Part shown: positions 20,581-31,610 of the stretch, piece after piece
How positions within the stretch are numbered: the first letter of the stretch is position 1
Layout of the letters: each line of letters opens with the position of its first letter
Assembly (NCBI RefSeq): GCF_026914185.1
Contig: NC_070565.1
Location: forward strand, 2,232,001-2,296,000
DNA: 64,000 nucleotides
DNA from: Puccinia triticina
Lineage: Eukaryota > Basidiomycota > Pucciniomycetes > Pucciniales > Pucciniaceae
Reading direction: 5' to 3'
Notes under the pieces: model-generated
Told to the model about the DNA's origin: nothing
Seen by the model: only the letters and a program-made list of their open reading frames with translations
Database searches by the model: none
Position numbers and translations under genes: made by a program

Positions 20581-20897
20581 GTTCCTGGGAAAAAATTAGG
20601 ATCAGCTGACTGTGCCACATTGAGTGCTCTGGTGCAGTCCTGCAAGCTCTACAAGTGCTGGTGGAGCAGACTTGGAGCAGCGCTGGTGTAGCTCTGGAGC
20701 AGAAACCAAAGCTGCATCATGTCACTTGCCATCAAGTGACTATTTTTTTTTCCTGGTGTTCAAGTTGCGCGATGTTGTTGAGTGCGCGCTTGCGCAGATT
20801 GAAATGAGAAAATGAAAAGGGCAAGTTTTGACGAGTTCAAGGACAAGTATCAGGCAAGTTTCAACACCATGATCCAGCACTGAAGATTGGTTGGGGA
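20581..20897. other. intergenic stretch, nothing recognised
   Basis: No gene or repeat family recognised. The last 8 bases, GTTGGGGA (20890-20897), are the left duplication of the following element. Confidence 0.5.
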
Positions 20898-21786
20898 TAG
20901 AGATGGGCGCACGTAACCCGTTGCGGGTATCCGCTATCCGCTGGCGGGTACCCGCTGGAGGCCCTTGGGTACCCGCCAGCGGATGCCGATTTGGATGCGG
21001 ATGTCTGAGATTCCGGCAAAATCCAGCGGGTACCTGTGTATTCCGGCGGGTATCCGCTCTCCATCGGGCATGGGAGCTGCAGCGGTAGGCAGCCATAAAG
21101 CCGTTCTATGTTGCTGTTGATCAGGGGGAGTCCCTCCTGGTTGACAGCAACATACAATAGTTGACCGGGATGAATCCTTCCCGGTCAACAGGCATATCGA
21201 CCAGTCGACCGGGAGGAGTCCCTCCCAGTTGACAAATAGACATACCAGTCGACTGGGAGGGACGACTATACACACCAGTTAACCGGGAAGAATCCCTCCC
21301 GGTCAACAACTATACACACCAGTCAACCGGGAGGAATCCCTCCCGGTTGACAAGTAGACATACCAGTAAACCGGGAGGGATTCCTTCCGTTCAACGACTA
21401 TACACACCAGTCAACCGGGAGGAATCCCTCCCGGTCAACAGTCATAACAAGCAGTCGACTGGGAGGAGTCCCTCCCCATATCAAGGAGTCTACCGGGAGG
21501 AGTCCCTCCCCATATTGAGCAGTTGACCGGGAGGAGTCCCTCCCGGTCAACAGCCATATCAAGCAGTTGACCGGGAGGCGTCCCTCCTGGATGACAGCAT
21601 TATGCAGCAGTCAACCAAGAGAAGTCCCCCCCGGTGGACAGTTTTGAGGGGCAGGTATCCAATGATACCCGCGCGGGTATCCGCCCAGGCGCGCGGGTAC
21701 CCGCTGTTGGATGCGGATGCGGATGCGGATGCCAGAAAATGGCTAAAATCAACCGCGGGTACCCAGATGCGGGGTGCCCATCTCTA
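20898..21786. mobile_element. non-autonomous hAT-type element filled with tandem repeats
   Basis: 889 bp with terminal inverted repeats TAGAGATGGGC / GCCCATCTCTA-type ends and a perfect 8-bp duplication GTTGGGGA (20890-20897 and 21787-21794), both diagnostic of hAT. The interior has CGGGTACCCGC-rich ends and a tandem array (about 21120-21620) of units with GACCGGGAGGAGTCCCTCCC. No transposase. Confidence 0.88.
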
Positions 21787-21994
21787 GTTGGGGAATATTA
21801 CACTATGAAAAAAAATCTCAAGAAACTGCTGTCAGTTGACATCCAGCATACTCAAGTTAATCCTCAATTAGAACAAGGATCATACCCATGAATGCCAATT
21901 TTCTTCTACCCTGCAATCTTTGCACATTGCCTAATTTATGCAAGCTAATTCTGAACTACAAAAAAAATATCACAGGTTTCAAGATACTCAGTTG

Positions 21995-22495
21995 AGACCT
22001 GTGCAATCCCCCTTTCATGTTCCCCTACCCCTTTCAAGTGTACATACTGATTTCATGTGCACATATCCATTTTGTGTGCAAATACCCATTTCATGTGTAT
22101 ATATCCCTTTCATGTGCACACCCCTTTCATGTTTGCACCTTTCCTGTGCACACCCATTTCATGTTCACACCTTTCCTGTGCATGCACCCCTTTCATCATG
22201 CATAAATACCTCTTTCATTTTTAAATGCCCCTTTGATGTGTACAAACCCCTTTCATGATGTGTACGTAACCCTTTCATTTTCACATACCCCGTTGATGTA
22301 TACATATCCCTTTCATGAATACCCCTTAGCTGTGCACATACCCCTTTCATCATGTGAAAATATCCCTTTTATGTTTAAATACACCTTTTCACATTCCCCT
22401 TTCATGCGTACATATCCCTTTCATGTGTGAATACAATTTTGATGTTATTCCTTTCATGTGGAAATACCCCTTTCATGCAAGCATAACCCATTCAT
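21995..22495. repeat. short tandem repeats of CCCTTTCATG
   Basis: CCCTTTCATG followed by 8-15 variable, mostly GT/AC-rich bases recurs about twenty times. The open frames here are translations of the repeat. Confidence 0.85.
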
Positions 22496-22781
22496 AGGTG
22501 CATGCACTACATCTGTTAATGATAGAATGCACATGGAAAATATCTAGTCTGGAAGATTCATGGAATGAACAGGGAAGAACCCAGGTTCAAATCAAAGTAA
22601 TATCAAAGTTATTGCATGTCAACTGACACCAATTTGTTGAGTTTTTTTCACAGTGTTAGATAGTAGTGATGGTGAGCAGTTTTTATGCCTGTCAACTGTA
22701 CAGGCAGCAGCAGAACACACCTTCATGGGTAAATGGAGTGTCTCACAATGTGGGATTTTTCTGAGAAATGGTGCTTGTTAG

Positions 22782-23882
22782 CAGAGATGGCCCCGTGGGA
22801 CCCGGGTACCCTTGCAGGACCAGGGTACCAGGTCTTTTTTTCTGACAAACAGACACCTGGTACCGCACCTGGTACCGCCTGACAGGGTACCGGCGGTACC
22901 TTATGGGGGTACCAGGGGTACCTCCCAGCTTTTTCTAGTAGTAAAATAATTTATTTTCCAAACTTCAGGCACATAGCATTTTTTACAAAACTATTGCAGA
23001 TCACTTGTCATCATCCACAACAATGACTTTTCTTTTACATTCTTGGTTTGTCTTGTCTTCTAATATGCGCCCTTCTTTCCACTTCATCAAAGTGCCAGGT
23101 TCAATCTTGTTGTTCTTTGAGTAGAAGGCAACTGTCATCCCCCTGGTCAGCGACCAATGCGCAAGTCTATGCCGCTTTGATGTGACATAATCTCGCCCAA
23201 AGCTAAATGAGCGCTCTACATCAACGGAAGTTCCTGGAAAGTTTAATCATATGCATGTGCATACATAAAATGTCTGAACTCCTGAGAAAAGCTGTGTGGT
23301 GGACAGATGGGTACACGCATGGGGGTCAAGTTTTCCTTGCGCATGGTGCGCGCCGTCGGCCGTCATTAGGTCCCGCGACTCAATGAAATATGATTAGGTA
23401 ATATGATTAGGTCCCGCGACTCAATGAAACTTTGATTGGGTCCCGCGACTCAATGGGAGTTATGGCGCAGTCCCCAGCCCTCAAGACTTTCTCAGGTCCA
23501 ACAGCGCGGCGTGGTGCGCATCCTCAAGGTCTCAGGTCTGACAGCGTGGCGTGGCGCGTGCATCCTCAAGGTGTCCCAGGATTTCTTCCTCTTTCTATTC
23601 TCTTCTATGTTTTTGGTTTTGTTATATTTTTGTCTTGTTTTGTTTCAGTTGTCTAGTTGTTGTAGCGCGCGCGTGCGCGCTAGTTTGTGGGTCCTGGAGT
23701 ACACCGGGGATCTCTGGCTGGGCATGTGCGCCAACGGTACACCGGCGGTACACCCGGGTGTCTTCAGTTTTTTACCCCCAAAGCAGGCACATGGTACCTC
23801 TGGGCTGGTGCGCCGGCGCACCAGAGGGTACCCTCCAGGCGGTACCAGGTACCCCCAAGCCGGTACCGCAAGGCCATCTCTA
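22782..23882 (-). mobile_element. hAT-type element with a remnant transposase exon
   Basis: 1101 bp with inverted ends CAGAGATGGCC / GGCCATCTCTA and a perfect 8-bp duplication CTTGTTAG (22774-22781 and 23883-23890). Both ends are rich in GGTACC words. Inside are a short tandem repeat of GGTCCCGCGACTCAATG (three copies, 23368-23452) and a C-terminal hAT exon on the minus strand. Confidence 0.9.
23001..23240 (-). pseudogene. hAT transposase C-terminal dimerisation exon
   Basis: The minus frame reads TSVDVERSFSFGRDYVTSKR, then LTRGMTVAFYS, and ends at a stop at 23003-23001. This is the hAT C-terminal dimerisation region that normally packs against the catalytic core. A CAG just upstream (near 23235) looks like a 3' splice site. 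The rest of the transposase is absent, so the element depends on another copy. Confidence 0.85.
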
Positions 23883-25141
23883 CTTGTTAGTGGTTGAATT
23901 TGCAGACTCTTTCTTGGCCGGTGCCAGAAGTGGTTATATGAGAGTACCATAGAAGTCGTGACTTGTGTGGAAAGCACCGCAGAACGTGACTGGGGTCGGT
24001 CAACTCAGACTTTTCTGACTGGCTTGCATGGAAGCTTTGTGTTTGGACTTGCAAATTCCGATTCTGGCGGGATGTGAGCAGAAATTGTACATGCAGCCCT
24101 GGCCGGATATTCACAGCAGGATCCAACTGGATTGGGGCCTTGTGACTGCATGTTTTCTGTAATACGGCAACAGAAATGTATACAATCAGCCTGTCTGGCA
24201 AAGTTGCCCCACCACATCCTCTCCCAACCCTGAGACCCAACTCCACTTAAATTATCTCAGAACACACATCTACCCAAAGATCTGTCAATGGCAAACGGAA
24301 CCCCTGCATGTGTGTCTCTGCAACCATTTTGGCTGCAACAAAGCACAGCATGAAGAAGTTGGTAGAGGGATTGTTCCGGGCAGGGTTTTGTTGCCGGGAG
24401 TTTTTGTACAGCATCAGAACAAACGGACCATGGAAGAATCCAAGAGCGCTGGTAGACATGAATGAGACTTAGGCCAGTTGGGTGAGTCAAAAGCATCCCA
24501 ATTCCCATTTTAGGCTTGCTGAAACTCACATGGCTCATCATAAATTTGGCCAGAGTGTTCCAATGGCCACCACTTTGGCGTCAACCAAAGTAGCTGGCGG
24601 TGTGGAAATTAAGGTGGTCCTGCAGGAAGCTTATTGCAAGCAAGTCATGCTTCAATTGGCTTCATCAGTTTTTTCTAACAAGCTCAGTAAAGCTGGGGCG
24701 GCAGTTTTTTTGGAGGCAGCAAGAAAAGACGTTCAATTTTTGGGGCAAATCTGGAACTTGAACGCAGCAACCACCATTGATCCAACCCTGATTGTTTGGC
24801 AGATCCTCAAGACTCAAAAAGCAGTGTTCCATTGACTGGGCCTGAATCCAACTTTATCAACAAGAATATGCTGTAAGAAGTGCTTTGCATTGTACTCTCT
24901 AACACCTCAGTCTGCCAAAAAAGCAGAACTCTGCACCCAACCGTTCCTCTTGCCGCCCCAGGGCTATTGTAAGTGGGCCAAGGCAGAGAATCTGAGCCCA
25001 ACATGCAATGAAGCCCTCTACAAGATCAACAACACCGCTCAAAACGTTCCTGCTTGCACATTCACCTATGTCTCATTGAAGTCGTGGTTGACGAACCGGC
25101 TTCTACAAGGGACTTCTGGAGATTTGCTTGATACTAGTCTG

Positions 25142-26665
25142 CAACAATGGGAAGTTACGTTATATGTAAAAAAAAGTAACAGATAATGTAACTGAATTGG
25201 TGCCATTATCATTGTGCTAATGGCAGCGTTGTTTTAGTTACATTATTTTTTGATTTTTTGTCTGTTTTATTAGACCTGTTACGTTATCCCCCGCAATCTG
25301 AGGAGGATAATGTGCGGATAACGCGGGTTTTTTGCCAATTTTATGGTGCTTTTACGCCAGATAACGCGGTTAGCGCTTTATTGGTGTTATTTTTTGCGGC
25401 ATCACCAGGGGAGATTTTGACGCACTCTCCAGAGAGTGCCATACTGTAACCTTTTTTTGTAACTGTGCTGGATGCCTTTGATGAAAGTGGTGCAAGAATT
25501 AATGAAAAATTCTGGAACTAATCCACAAATGATTTGAAACTGATCCTGGATCCATGCATCAACCATCCAGAAGTCATGCAGAAATCAACTGGAAAACAAC
25601 TGAAATGGGGTTGAAAACACTAAGACAGAATGGCCACAATCAAAGCATAATTCAATTTGAAGTGTTTGGTAATTAAGATGAATTCTTGGGTTTCAATTCA
25701 TATTATTTATATGCGCATGAAGGTGGTAATTGTTTTCACTTTGCCAATGTAGCTGTCATGTGTGCGTGTGTCAGTTTGTTACAAATTGCAGGTTGGGCCT
25801 CCTTCAGATCAACAACATGTACATCCCTCTTAGAATGATGTGAAAGGCCCATCCAAATTGGCATATTTCCCTAAAGAAGGCCGGTATCATCTAGAATTGA
25901 GCCAAAAAAAAGGATGAAAATAGGGTGAAAATATGAGTCAAGTCAAGCTTTGAGGTGTGTGGTCCCAGATTTCAGATAGATATCCTGGCTTCTTAACATA
26001 TATAAGCTTGTGAGTTGTTTTTGTGTTTGCTTGTTTTCCAATGTCTCCATGTACATGCATGTGAGTTTTTTTCCATTTTGCCAATGTCACCTTTGTGTAC
26101 GCGCGTACATTAGGGTGACAGATCACTGGAGGCACCTTTCACAGCTCCATTACCAGTAAAAACTGGTCAGAAAGCCATGAAAGCCCCCGCAGGTCACATC
26201 TACATTTTTTGGAACCCCTTTGACATAGAGAAATTGATCAACAGAAATTCACCATAAATGAGTAATATTTGGGCATTGATTAACTATGATTTCATGACAG
26301 ATTGTAATTAAGTTATACATAGAAAATTGAATGGTTCTATACAACATTGCACAAGGTCCTGTGATAATTCCACATCACTTCCGACACACTTCCCATTGAC
26401 TTATGAAGATTTTATCAATGATTTCCTAATCCACATCTGACTCACATCAGACCCAGAACAACATAAAATTAGACTCTGGCACTCTCTGGAGAGTGTGTCA
26501 AATTCTCCCCTGGTGCATCAAGGCGGAAAGTACCCTCCGTTACGTTATCCAAACAAGCGCAGGAACATTTCACCAGATAACAATAAAGCGTTATCTGGTA
26601 ACGGTGGGAAGTTATTTTACAAAAATCCCGCTGGATAATGTAACGTAAGTAACTTCCCATTGTTG
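25142..26665. mobile_element. non-autonomous DNA transposon with long inverted ends, 7-bp duplication
   Basis: 1524 bp with terminal CAACAATGGGAAGTTAC on both ends (inverted) and a duplication TAGTCTG (25135-25141 and 26666-26672). The inverted similarity extends patchily about 200-300 bp inward to a palindrome (GCACTCTCCAGAGAGTGCC at 25422-25440 and its relative at 26478-26495). Excising it with one duplication copy restores the transposase codons for SLAASNW, matching SLAANNW in copy B. The middle has no gene. The superfamily is not assigned; 7 bp is unusual. Confidence 0.85.
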
Positions 26666-28831
26666 TAGTCTGGCGGCAAGCAACTGGCCGGATTAAAGAC
26701 CATTGGAGGACGTGGGGCACGGGAGTGTCTGGCAACAGTTTCCAGATGGCAATGCAGCTACCGGAACGTATACACAGACTTCTGGGAACCTTGTCTTCAG
26801 TCTGTATCTTGACTGGTTTGCGCCTGAAGAAAGCTCAAATCTGAGCAAGAAGAACAATGTAGGGGCAATAACTTTAATTTGCCTGAAACTTCCTCTGAAT
26901 CACCAATAAAAGGTCCAAAACATCTTTCTTTTTGGCGTCATTCCTGGACCAAAGGAGCCCAAGCTTGAGCAAATGAACCACGTGTTACAACCTTTGGTAG
27001 AGGAGCTGAAAGAGTTTTGGGGCGGAGTTTTTTTTGATTCAACAAGCCGTCATCTGACTGGGAGAACAATCTGTGCAGCAGTATTCCCACTGATTGCTGA
27101 CTTGCCAGCCATCCGCAAGACCACAGGATTTGGGAGCCACACTGCAACCTATTCTTTTCTTTCTGCCTTCTCAAAAAGCGTGAAATGGAAGAGACTGATA
27201 CCACCAAATTTCAACCACAAACTGACAAGTTACACCTTCAACACGCATCTGCATGGTTGAAGATTCAAAAATTCACCAAGAGGAAGCAATACGCCAAAGA
27301 GCACGGGGCAAGATGGAGTGTCTTGAATGAGCTGTCATATTGGCAACCAGTGTGGCACTGTGCAATCAAGTTGATGCATGCACTTGTCCTGGGTGGTTTG
27401 AAAGACCATAGCATGTGTTTCTTTGATTTGCCGGCAGCCAGGGCACAACTTGAGATGTTTCAAGAGGTCAACAAGGCCTGGCAGAACAAAAAATCTTATA
27501 CTGAGCCTCCATTCACTGATCAGCTGCAAACAAGATGTTCCAAGGGATTGAAGGGAAAAAGGAAACTGGAGAGTGTCATTCCTGGGACCACGCATGCTTG
27601 CAGGCCTAGCAAAAGAACACGTCAAACGTCAACCTCTTGTGGTGGGAGGAGCACCACCCCTGATTCTGCGCAAGTCCCCCTAGTTCAACCCTCTGCCAAC
27701 CCTGCCCCCGTTGCTGGGGCAAACTTGGACACTTCATCCACCCACTCCTATACGCTTTGAATGAGGAAGAAGAAACTCTCTGCAGAATACAAGGAAGATA
27801 CTGACAGCACATCTGATGAAGCTGCAAGCAATGAGAATGCCAAGGTTGGAGCTAGGCCATCCAAGAGTGCAAGGTTGCAACAAGATGGCAAGGAGTGTCC
27901 ACGATTGTATCCAGAAGAACTCAATGTGGTCAGCCGGACCATTCAGCATACAGTGTTGCCCTTGTGGATAGACAGGGTGCCCCACAACCTTGGTTCAGCT
28001 AGCCATGGTTCCTTGAAGGCAGCGGAATGGTTAATCCTGTATAAGGTCTATTACACCATTGCACTGATTTGGCTCTGGGTACAAGGTCTGAAGGATGCTG
28101 CTACAGTTGAAAGCACACACCAATTGTTGCTGCTGTTGGAATCAACAACCACACTTTCTAACATTGAACATTTCTTGACTCTTCCAATCATACAAAGGAA
28201 AGATCTCAGGGAGCTAGATAGCATGATACTGGCCTACCAATGATGCTTGCAAGATGGCTGGCTGGCCAAGGCAACCAAGCCAAATCTACACCTTACACAG
28301 CATTTCAACAAAGTAATCCACAGGCTTGGACCGCCTCGTTTGACAACAGCTTGGGAACAAGAAAGAGTGAATGGGATGTTGCAGAAGCTACCCACAAACC
28401 ACCACCCTGGTACGTGCTCACATTTTTCATGGCTGTGGCATCTGACCAGATGTGCTGACCCCATATGATCATGTTAACCAGATGAAATACCTAAGACGCT
28501 GCTAAACAAATGGCACATCAACTCAAACCTTTGTTCCCTTACAAATGACAACATGGACGCAAGTGGCTTGACCAAATCAGAGTTAGAGGGAGGTGGCACA
28601 ATGACCATTCAACTCAAGAAGCCTTTGTTCTTGAAGTGGAAGCAAGTGGTGAAGAAGTCAGGACGCACACGGAAGTTGATGCAAACAAGTGGCGGGCAGC
28701 GTGATTTACTCCGGACGGTCCAAGTGGTGCACAGTGTTTGCGTCAACCGGAAGATGTTCACCACAATGCAACGTCACGAAGGCAATTCATTTGTTGAGTT
28801 TTTTCTTGGTGACTGTCAACGTTCTTGTTGA

Positions 28832-29228
28832 GGTTTCACTTGAGGACTGAGGGATTGAGAGGCGAGGAGGAGGGGTTGAAAGAGGAGCTTTGCTGAATGT
28901 TGTTGGCTCAGGTGGGGCTAGAGTGGTTTTGGCTCAGACTAAATAGTTTTGTTTCTTCTCCGAGGAGCGGAAACAAACACACAACTAGAGAGCCCCCTGC
29001 ACAAGATCCAGAGGTGGCCTGGAAGCATGTAACACGCCTGACAACAGGAACAGGACATGTCTGGAACAGGGACAGGGACAGGAACAGGAACAGGAACAGG
29101 AACAGGAACAGGAACGGGGACAGGAACATGAAAACTTAGAAAGAGAGTGGACTAAAAGGCTCAGATTCTGACAGTTTTGGCAAAATAGACAATATCTTCC
29201 AGTCAACACAAACACCAGACCAAACATG
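28832..29228. other. unidentified insertion or intron in CACTA copy A, with microsatellite
   Basis: Interrupts the match to copy B between the EGNSFVEF and VVKPFGEL segments. It includes an (AGGAAC)n microsatellite at about 29051-29128. No duplication was found. Confidence 0.5.
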
Positions 29229-29367
29229 AGTAGTGGTGAAGCCATTTGGAGAACTGCAAAAAACTGAGGACCCGTATGGTGATTACCCTGATCTTAATTG
29301 TCAATTGTTCAAGGCACAACACAACACGGCATCCATGATCATCAGTGAAAAAATCATTGGGCATGTT

Positions 29368-29716
29368 TGTAAGCCCCCTCCTTTGGGGTCTCACAAAGCC
29401 TGTCACAAGTTCAGTCACAATCCATCAGTACTTAGTCTTCTTCCCTCTGCGTCCTTCCTAGCTCGGCAGAGTATCCTGGACCCTTATGATCTCTCCCGGT
29501 GCTAGGTAAGTCTTCTCTTTTCCCCTTCCCCCTTCTTTCTCCCTTTGCATTCTAGTTGTACTTACAGAGAGTATCCTGGACCCTTATGATCTCTCCCGGT
29601 GCTAGCTCCCTGAAATACAGTACCCGTTGGAACTAGAACTGCCTGAGCCTCAAGCTCTGTCCCCTTTCAAGCCTCCGCCCAACGGCCCAGTGAAGAGCTC
29701 CAAGCAAGCTCTTACA
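29368..29716 (+). repeat. solo LTR b, with duplicated hairpin module
   Basis: 349 bp, TGTAAGCCCCC...AGCTCTTACA, with a perfect duplication ATGTT (29363-29367 and 29717-29721) inside CACTA copy A. Two identical 38-nt modules (29468-29505 and 29568-29605), each ending GGTGCTAG, flank a 62-nt GTAAGT...ACAG stretch (29506-29567). Confidence 0.92.
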
Positions 29717-30008
29717 ATGTTGCAATCATGTGTCAGGATCTCGGCACTTTTGAATTTGACGGTGGTTCAATCACTGCAGCCGGCTTAGGCACCTCTGTAA
29801 GTCCTGTGGGTCGCATCACTTCCCCACCCTATGTGCGTAGTCTGAATGTTAATGTTTGGCCCCTGTTTAATCCTCTAGGTTTGGGAAAGCCTGGTAGATT
29901 AATTGTGATGCAAGCGTGTCAAAGGGAATGGTTTTTGGGCAAGACTCTCTGATTTGGTGGTGTGGGCCACATGTTTGTTGCACAAAGTTTTGAATTCCTT
30001 GAGCGCAT

Positions 30009-30347
30009 TGTAACCCCCCGCCTTCAGGGTGTCACAAGATGGATCACAGGATCCCAAACAGACCCATACTTAGTCCAACCATTCCCCCGCCCCTCCTAGT
30101 TCAGCAGAGATGTTCCTTCCATCTCTCCTGAGCTAGGTGAGTCCACACAGTTTCCTCTTCTCTCTCCTTTCCTCTCAGCTTGTACATAGTCTAACAGAGA
30201 TGTTCCTTCCATCTCTCTTGAGCTAGAATTGCACAATCAAAGGAAACATTGGTTCCAGAAGTCCTCCCAAGGCCTCAGCCTTGTCCTCAGCCTCGTCCCC
30301 TCGCCCTCGTCATCACACAGTGAAGCTCTCGTTGTTGAGAGCTTACA
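30009..30347 (+). repeat. solo LTR c, with duplicated hairpin module
   Basis: 339 bp, TGTAACCCCCC...GAGCTTACA, flanked by CGCAT and CGCAC (4 of 5 match). Two 31-nt modules (30106-30136 and 30196-30226) with AGAGATG/CATCTCT arms flank GTGAGT...ACAG (30137-30197). Its start is alignable with solo LTR b (TGTAA-CCCCC-CC and GTCACAAG words). Confidence 0.82.
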
Positions 30348-30852
30348 CGCACCCCCCCTTGTCTCCACCCATGCCAAGTTGAACAAAGGCAGAGAAGCAT
30401 TGTATGTCTAAGCCATTAACATGCTTTCTCCATTTTTCAATTGCTCTCTGTCATCATTATTCTTAGCCCATCAAAAAACATCTTATCTTTCCCCCTGACA
30501 ACTCCAGTACCGCCTTGATGGAAGCCCTCTGGCACTCCTGCTCTCAGGTGAAATATTGTTTCTTGAATTTATATATTGAAAATTTTTTATAAACAAGAGT
30601 ATTATTCTAATAAGAAATACAGTCTTAGATCTTGGCATTGTTTCAGATGCCCCTGCAGCGGCGAAGCCGCCTTTGTCTCTAGTTTGAATAGGTATTCCAC
30701 AAGTTATTCTCTTTGCAGAATGAAGATTTGTTGCTCTCTGATCTTCAATGATCAGGGCTAAAAAATCAATTGTCTAGCAAAATTTGTGCCTTTGCACCAT
30801 ATAAAATAGGGTTATCCGGGTAAGTCAACCCCCAACTTGGATGATAATAAAA

Positions 30853-31610
30853 CGGACTTACTTCGCGCACTGCGAAAAGCTCTTCGCGCACTGTGCAGTG
30901 CGCAAAGTTTGCAAACACTTCGCGCACTGCGCGTGAAGGGCGCAACTTTTTCAAATTATTTTTTGACCAATCAATAGAAAAGCTTATTATTGTCCTCTGT
31001 GAATTTATTTGGATTTTTTTGAAGCTTCTCTGTATGCTTAAAAATTCCACCAATAAAATGAACAAGTACAGTCACTTGGGGACCTGGAATCCATATTCCC
31101 ACCAGTCAAAAAATCCAAATAATTTAGCGAATTATGATACATATGAATTCAAACTTTTTAGAATTTTTTGGCCACTTTGTGCAAGAATAAGGCTTTCAAA
31201 AATTAGGAAAGTTCACCACTTACTGGTGCATTTTGGCATATCTTGAGAAAAAGTTACTGGTTTTTGAAAGCCTTGTCCTTGTACAAAGTGGCCAAAAAGT
31301 TCTAAAACTTTTAAATACATATTTAATATGATTCACTAAATCATTTGGATTTTTTGGCCTGTGGGAATATGAATTCCAGGTCCCCAAATGGCTGTACTTA
31401 TTTTTTTTATTGGTGGGATTTTTAAGCATACAAGAAAGCTTCAAAAAACTCCAAATAAATTCACTGAGGACAATTCTAAGCTTGTCTATTGATTGTTCAA
31501 AAAATAATTTGAAAAAGTTGCGCCCTTCACGCGCAGTGCGCGAAGTGTTTGCAAACTTTGTGCACTGCACAGTGCGCGAAGAGCTTTTTGCAGTGCGCAA
31601 ACTAAGTCTG
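30853..31610. mobile_element. foldback element, near-complete 758-bp palindrome
   Basis: Two arms of about 370 bp (30853-31225 and 31240-31610) are inverted copies, ending CGGACTTA / TAAGTCTG, with an 8-bp duplication TAATAAAA (30845-30852 and 31611-31618). The outer parts carry GCGCACTGCG words. Open frames in the arms mirror each other and are not genes. The duplication length fits hAT. Confidence 0.88.

Larger units (their letters stand above)
24285..29955 (+). pseudogene. decayed CACTA (EnSpm) Tnp2-type transposase, copy A
   Basis: Cut-and-paste transposase homologous throughout to the copy on the minus strand at 47411-43873. The order is: Cys/His N-terminus (VCLCNHFGC, about 24300); 24482-25141; the Tnp2 core resuming at 26673 with FSLYLDWFAPE; the second core part to 27760; a C-terminal part 27761-28831; and tail pieces at 29233-29362 and 29728-29790. 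It carries TGA stops at 24833 and 27758 where copy B has arginine. Three insertions interrupt it: 25142-26665, an unidentified piece at about 28832-29228, and the solo LTR 29368-29716. A last exon (LGKPGRLIV, about 29880) follows a GTAAGT...TAG intron. Confidence 0.85.

Noticed and set aside
21938..22430. Cys/Pro-rich open frames resembling small secreted effectors
   Set aside because: They translate the CCCTTTCATG tandem repeat in several frames and have no conserved start or signal peptide.
30893..31600. Two similar 117- and 126-codon open frames on opposite strands
   Set aside because: They are mirror translations of the two arms of one palindrome.
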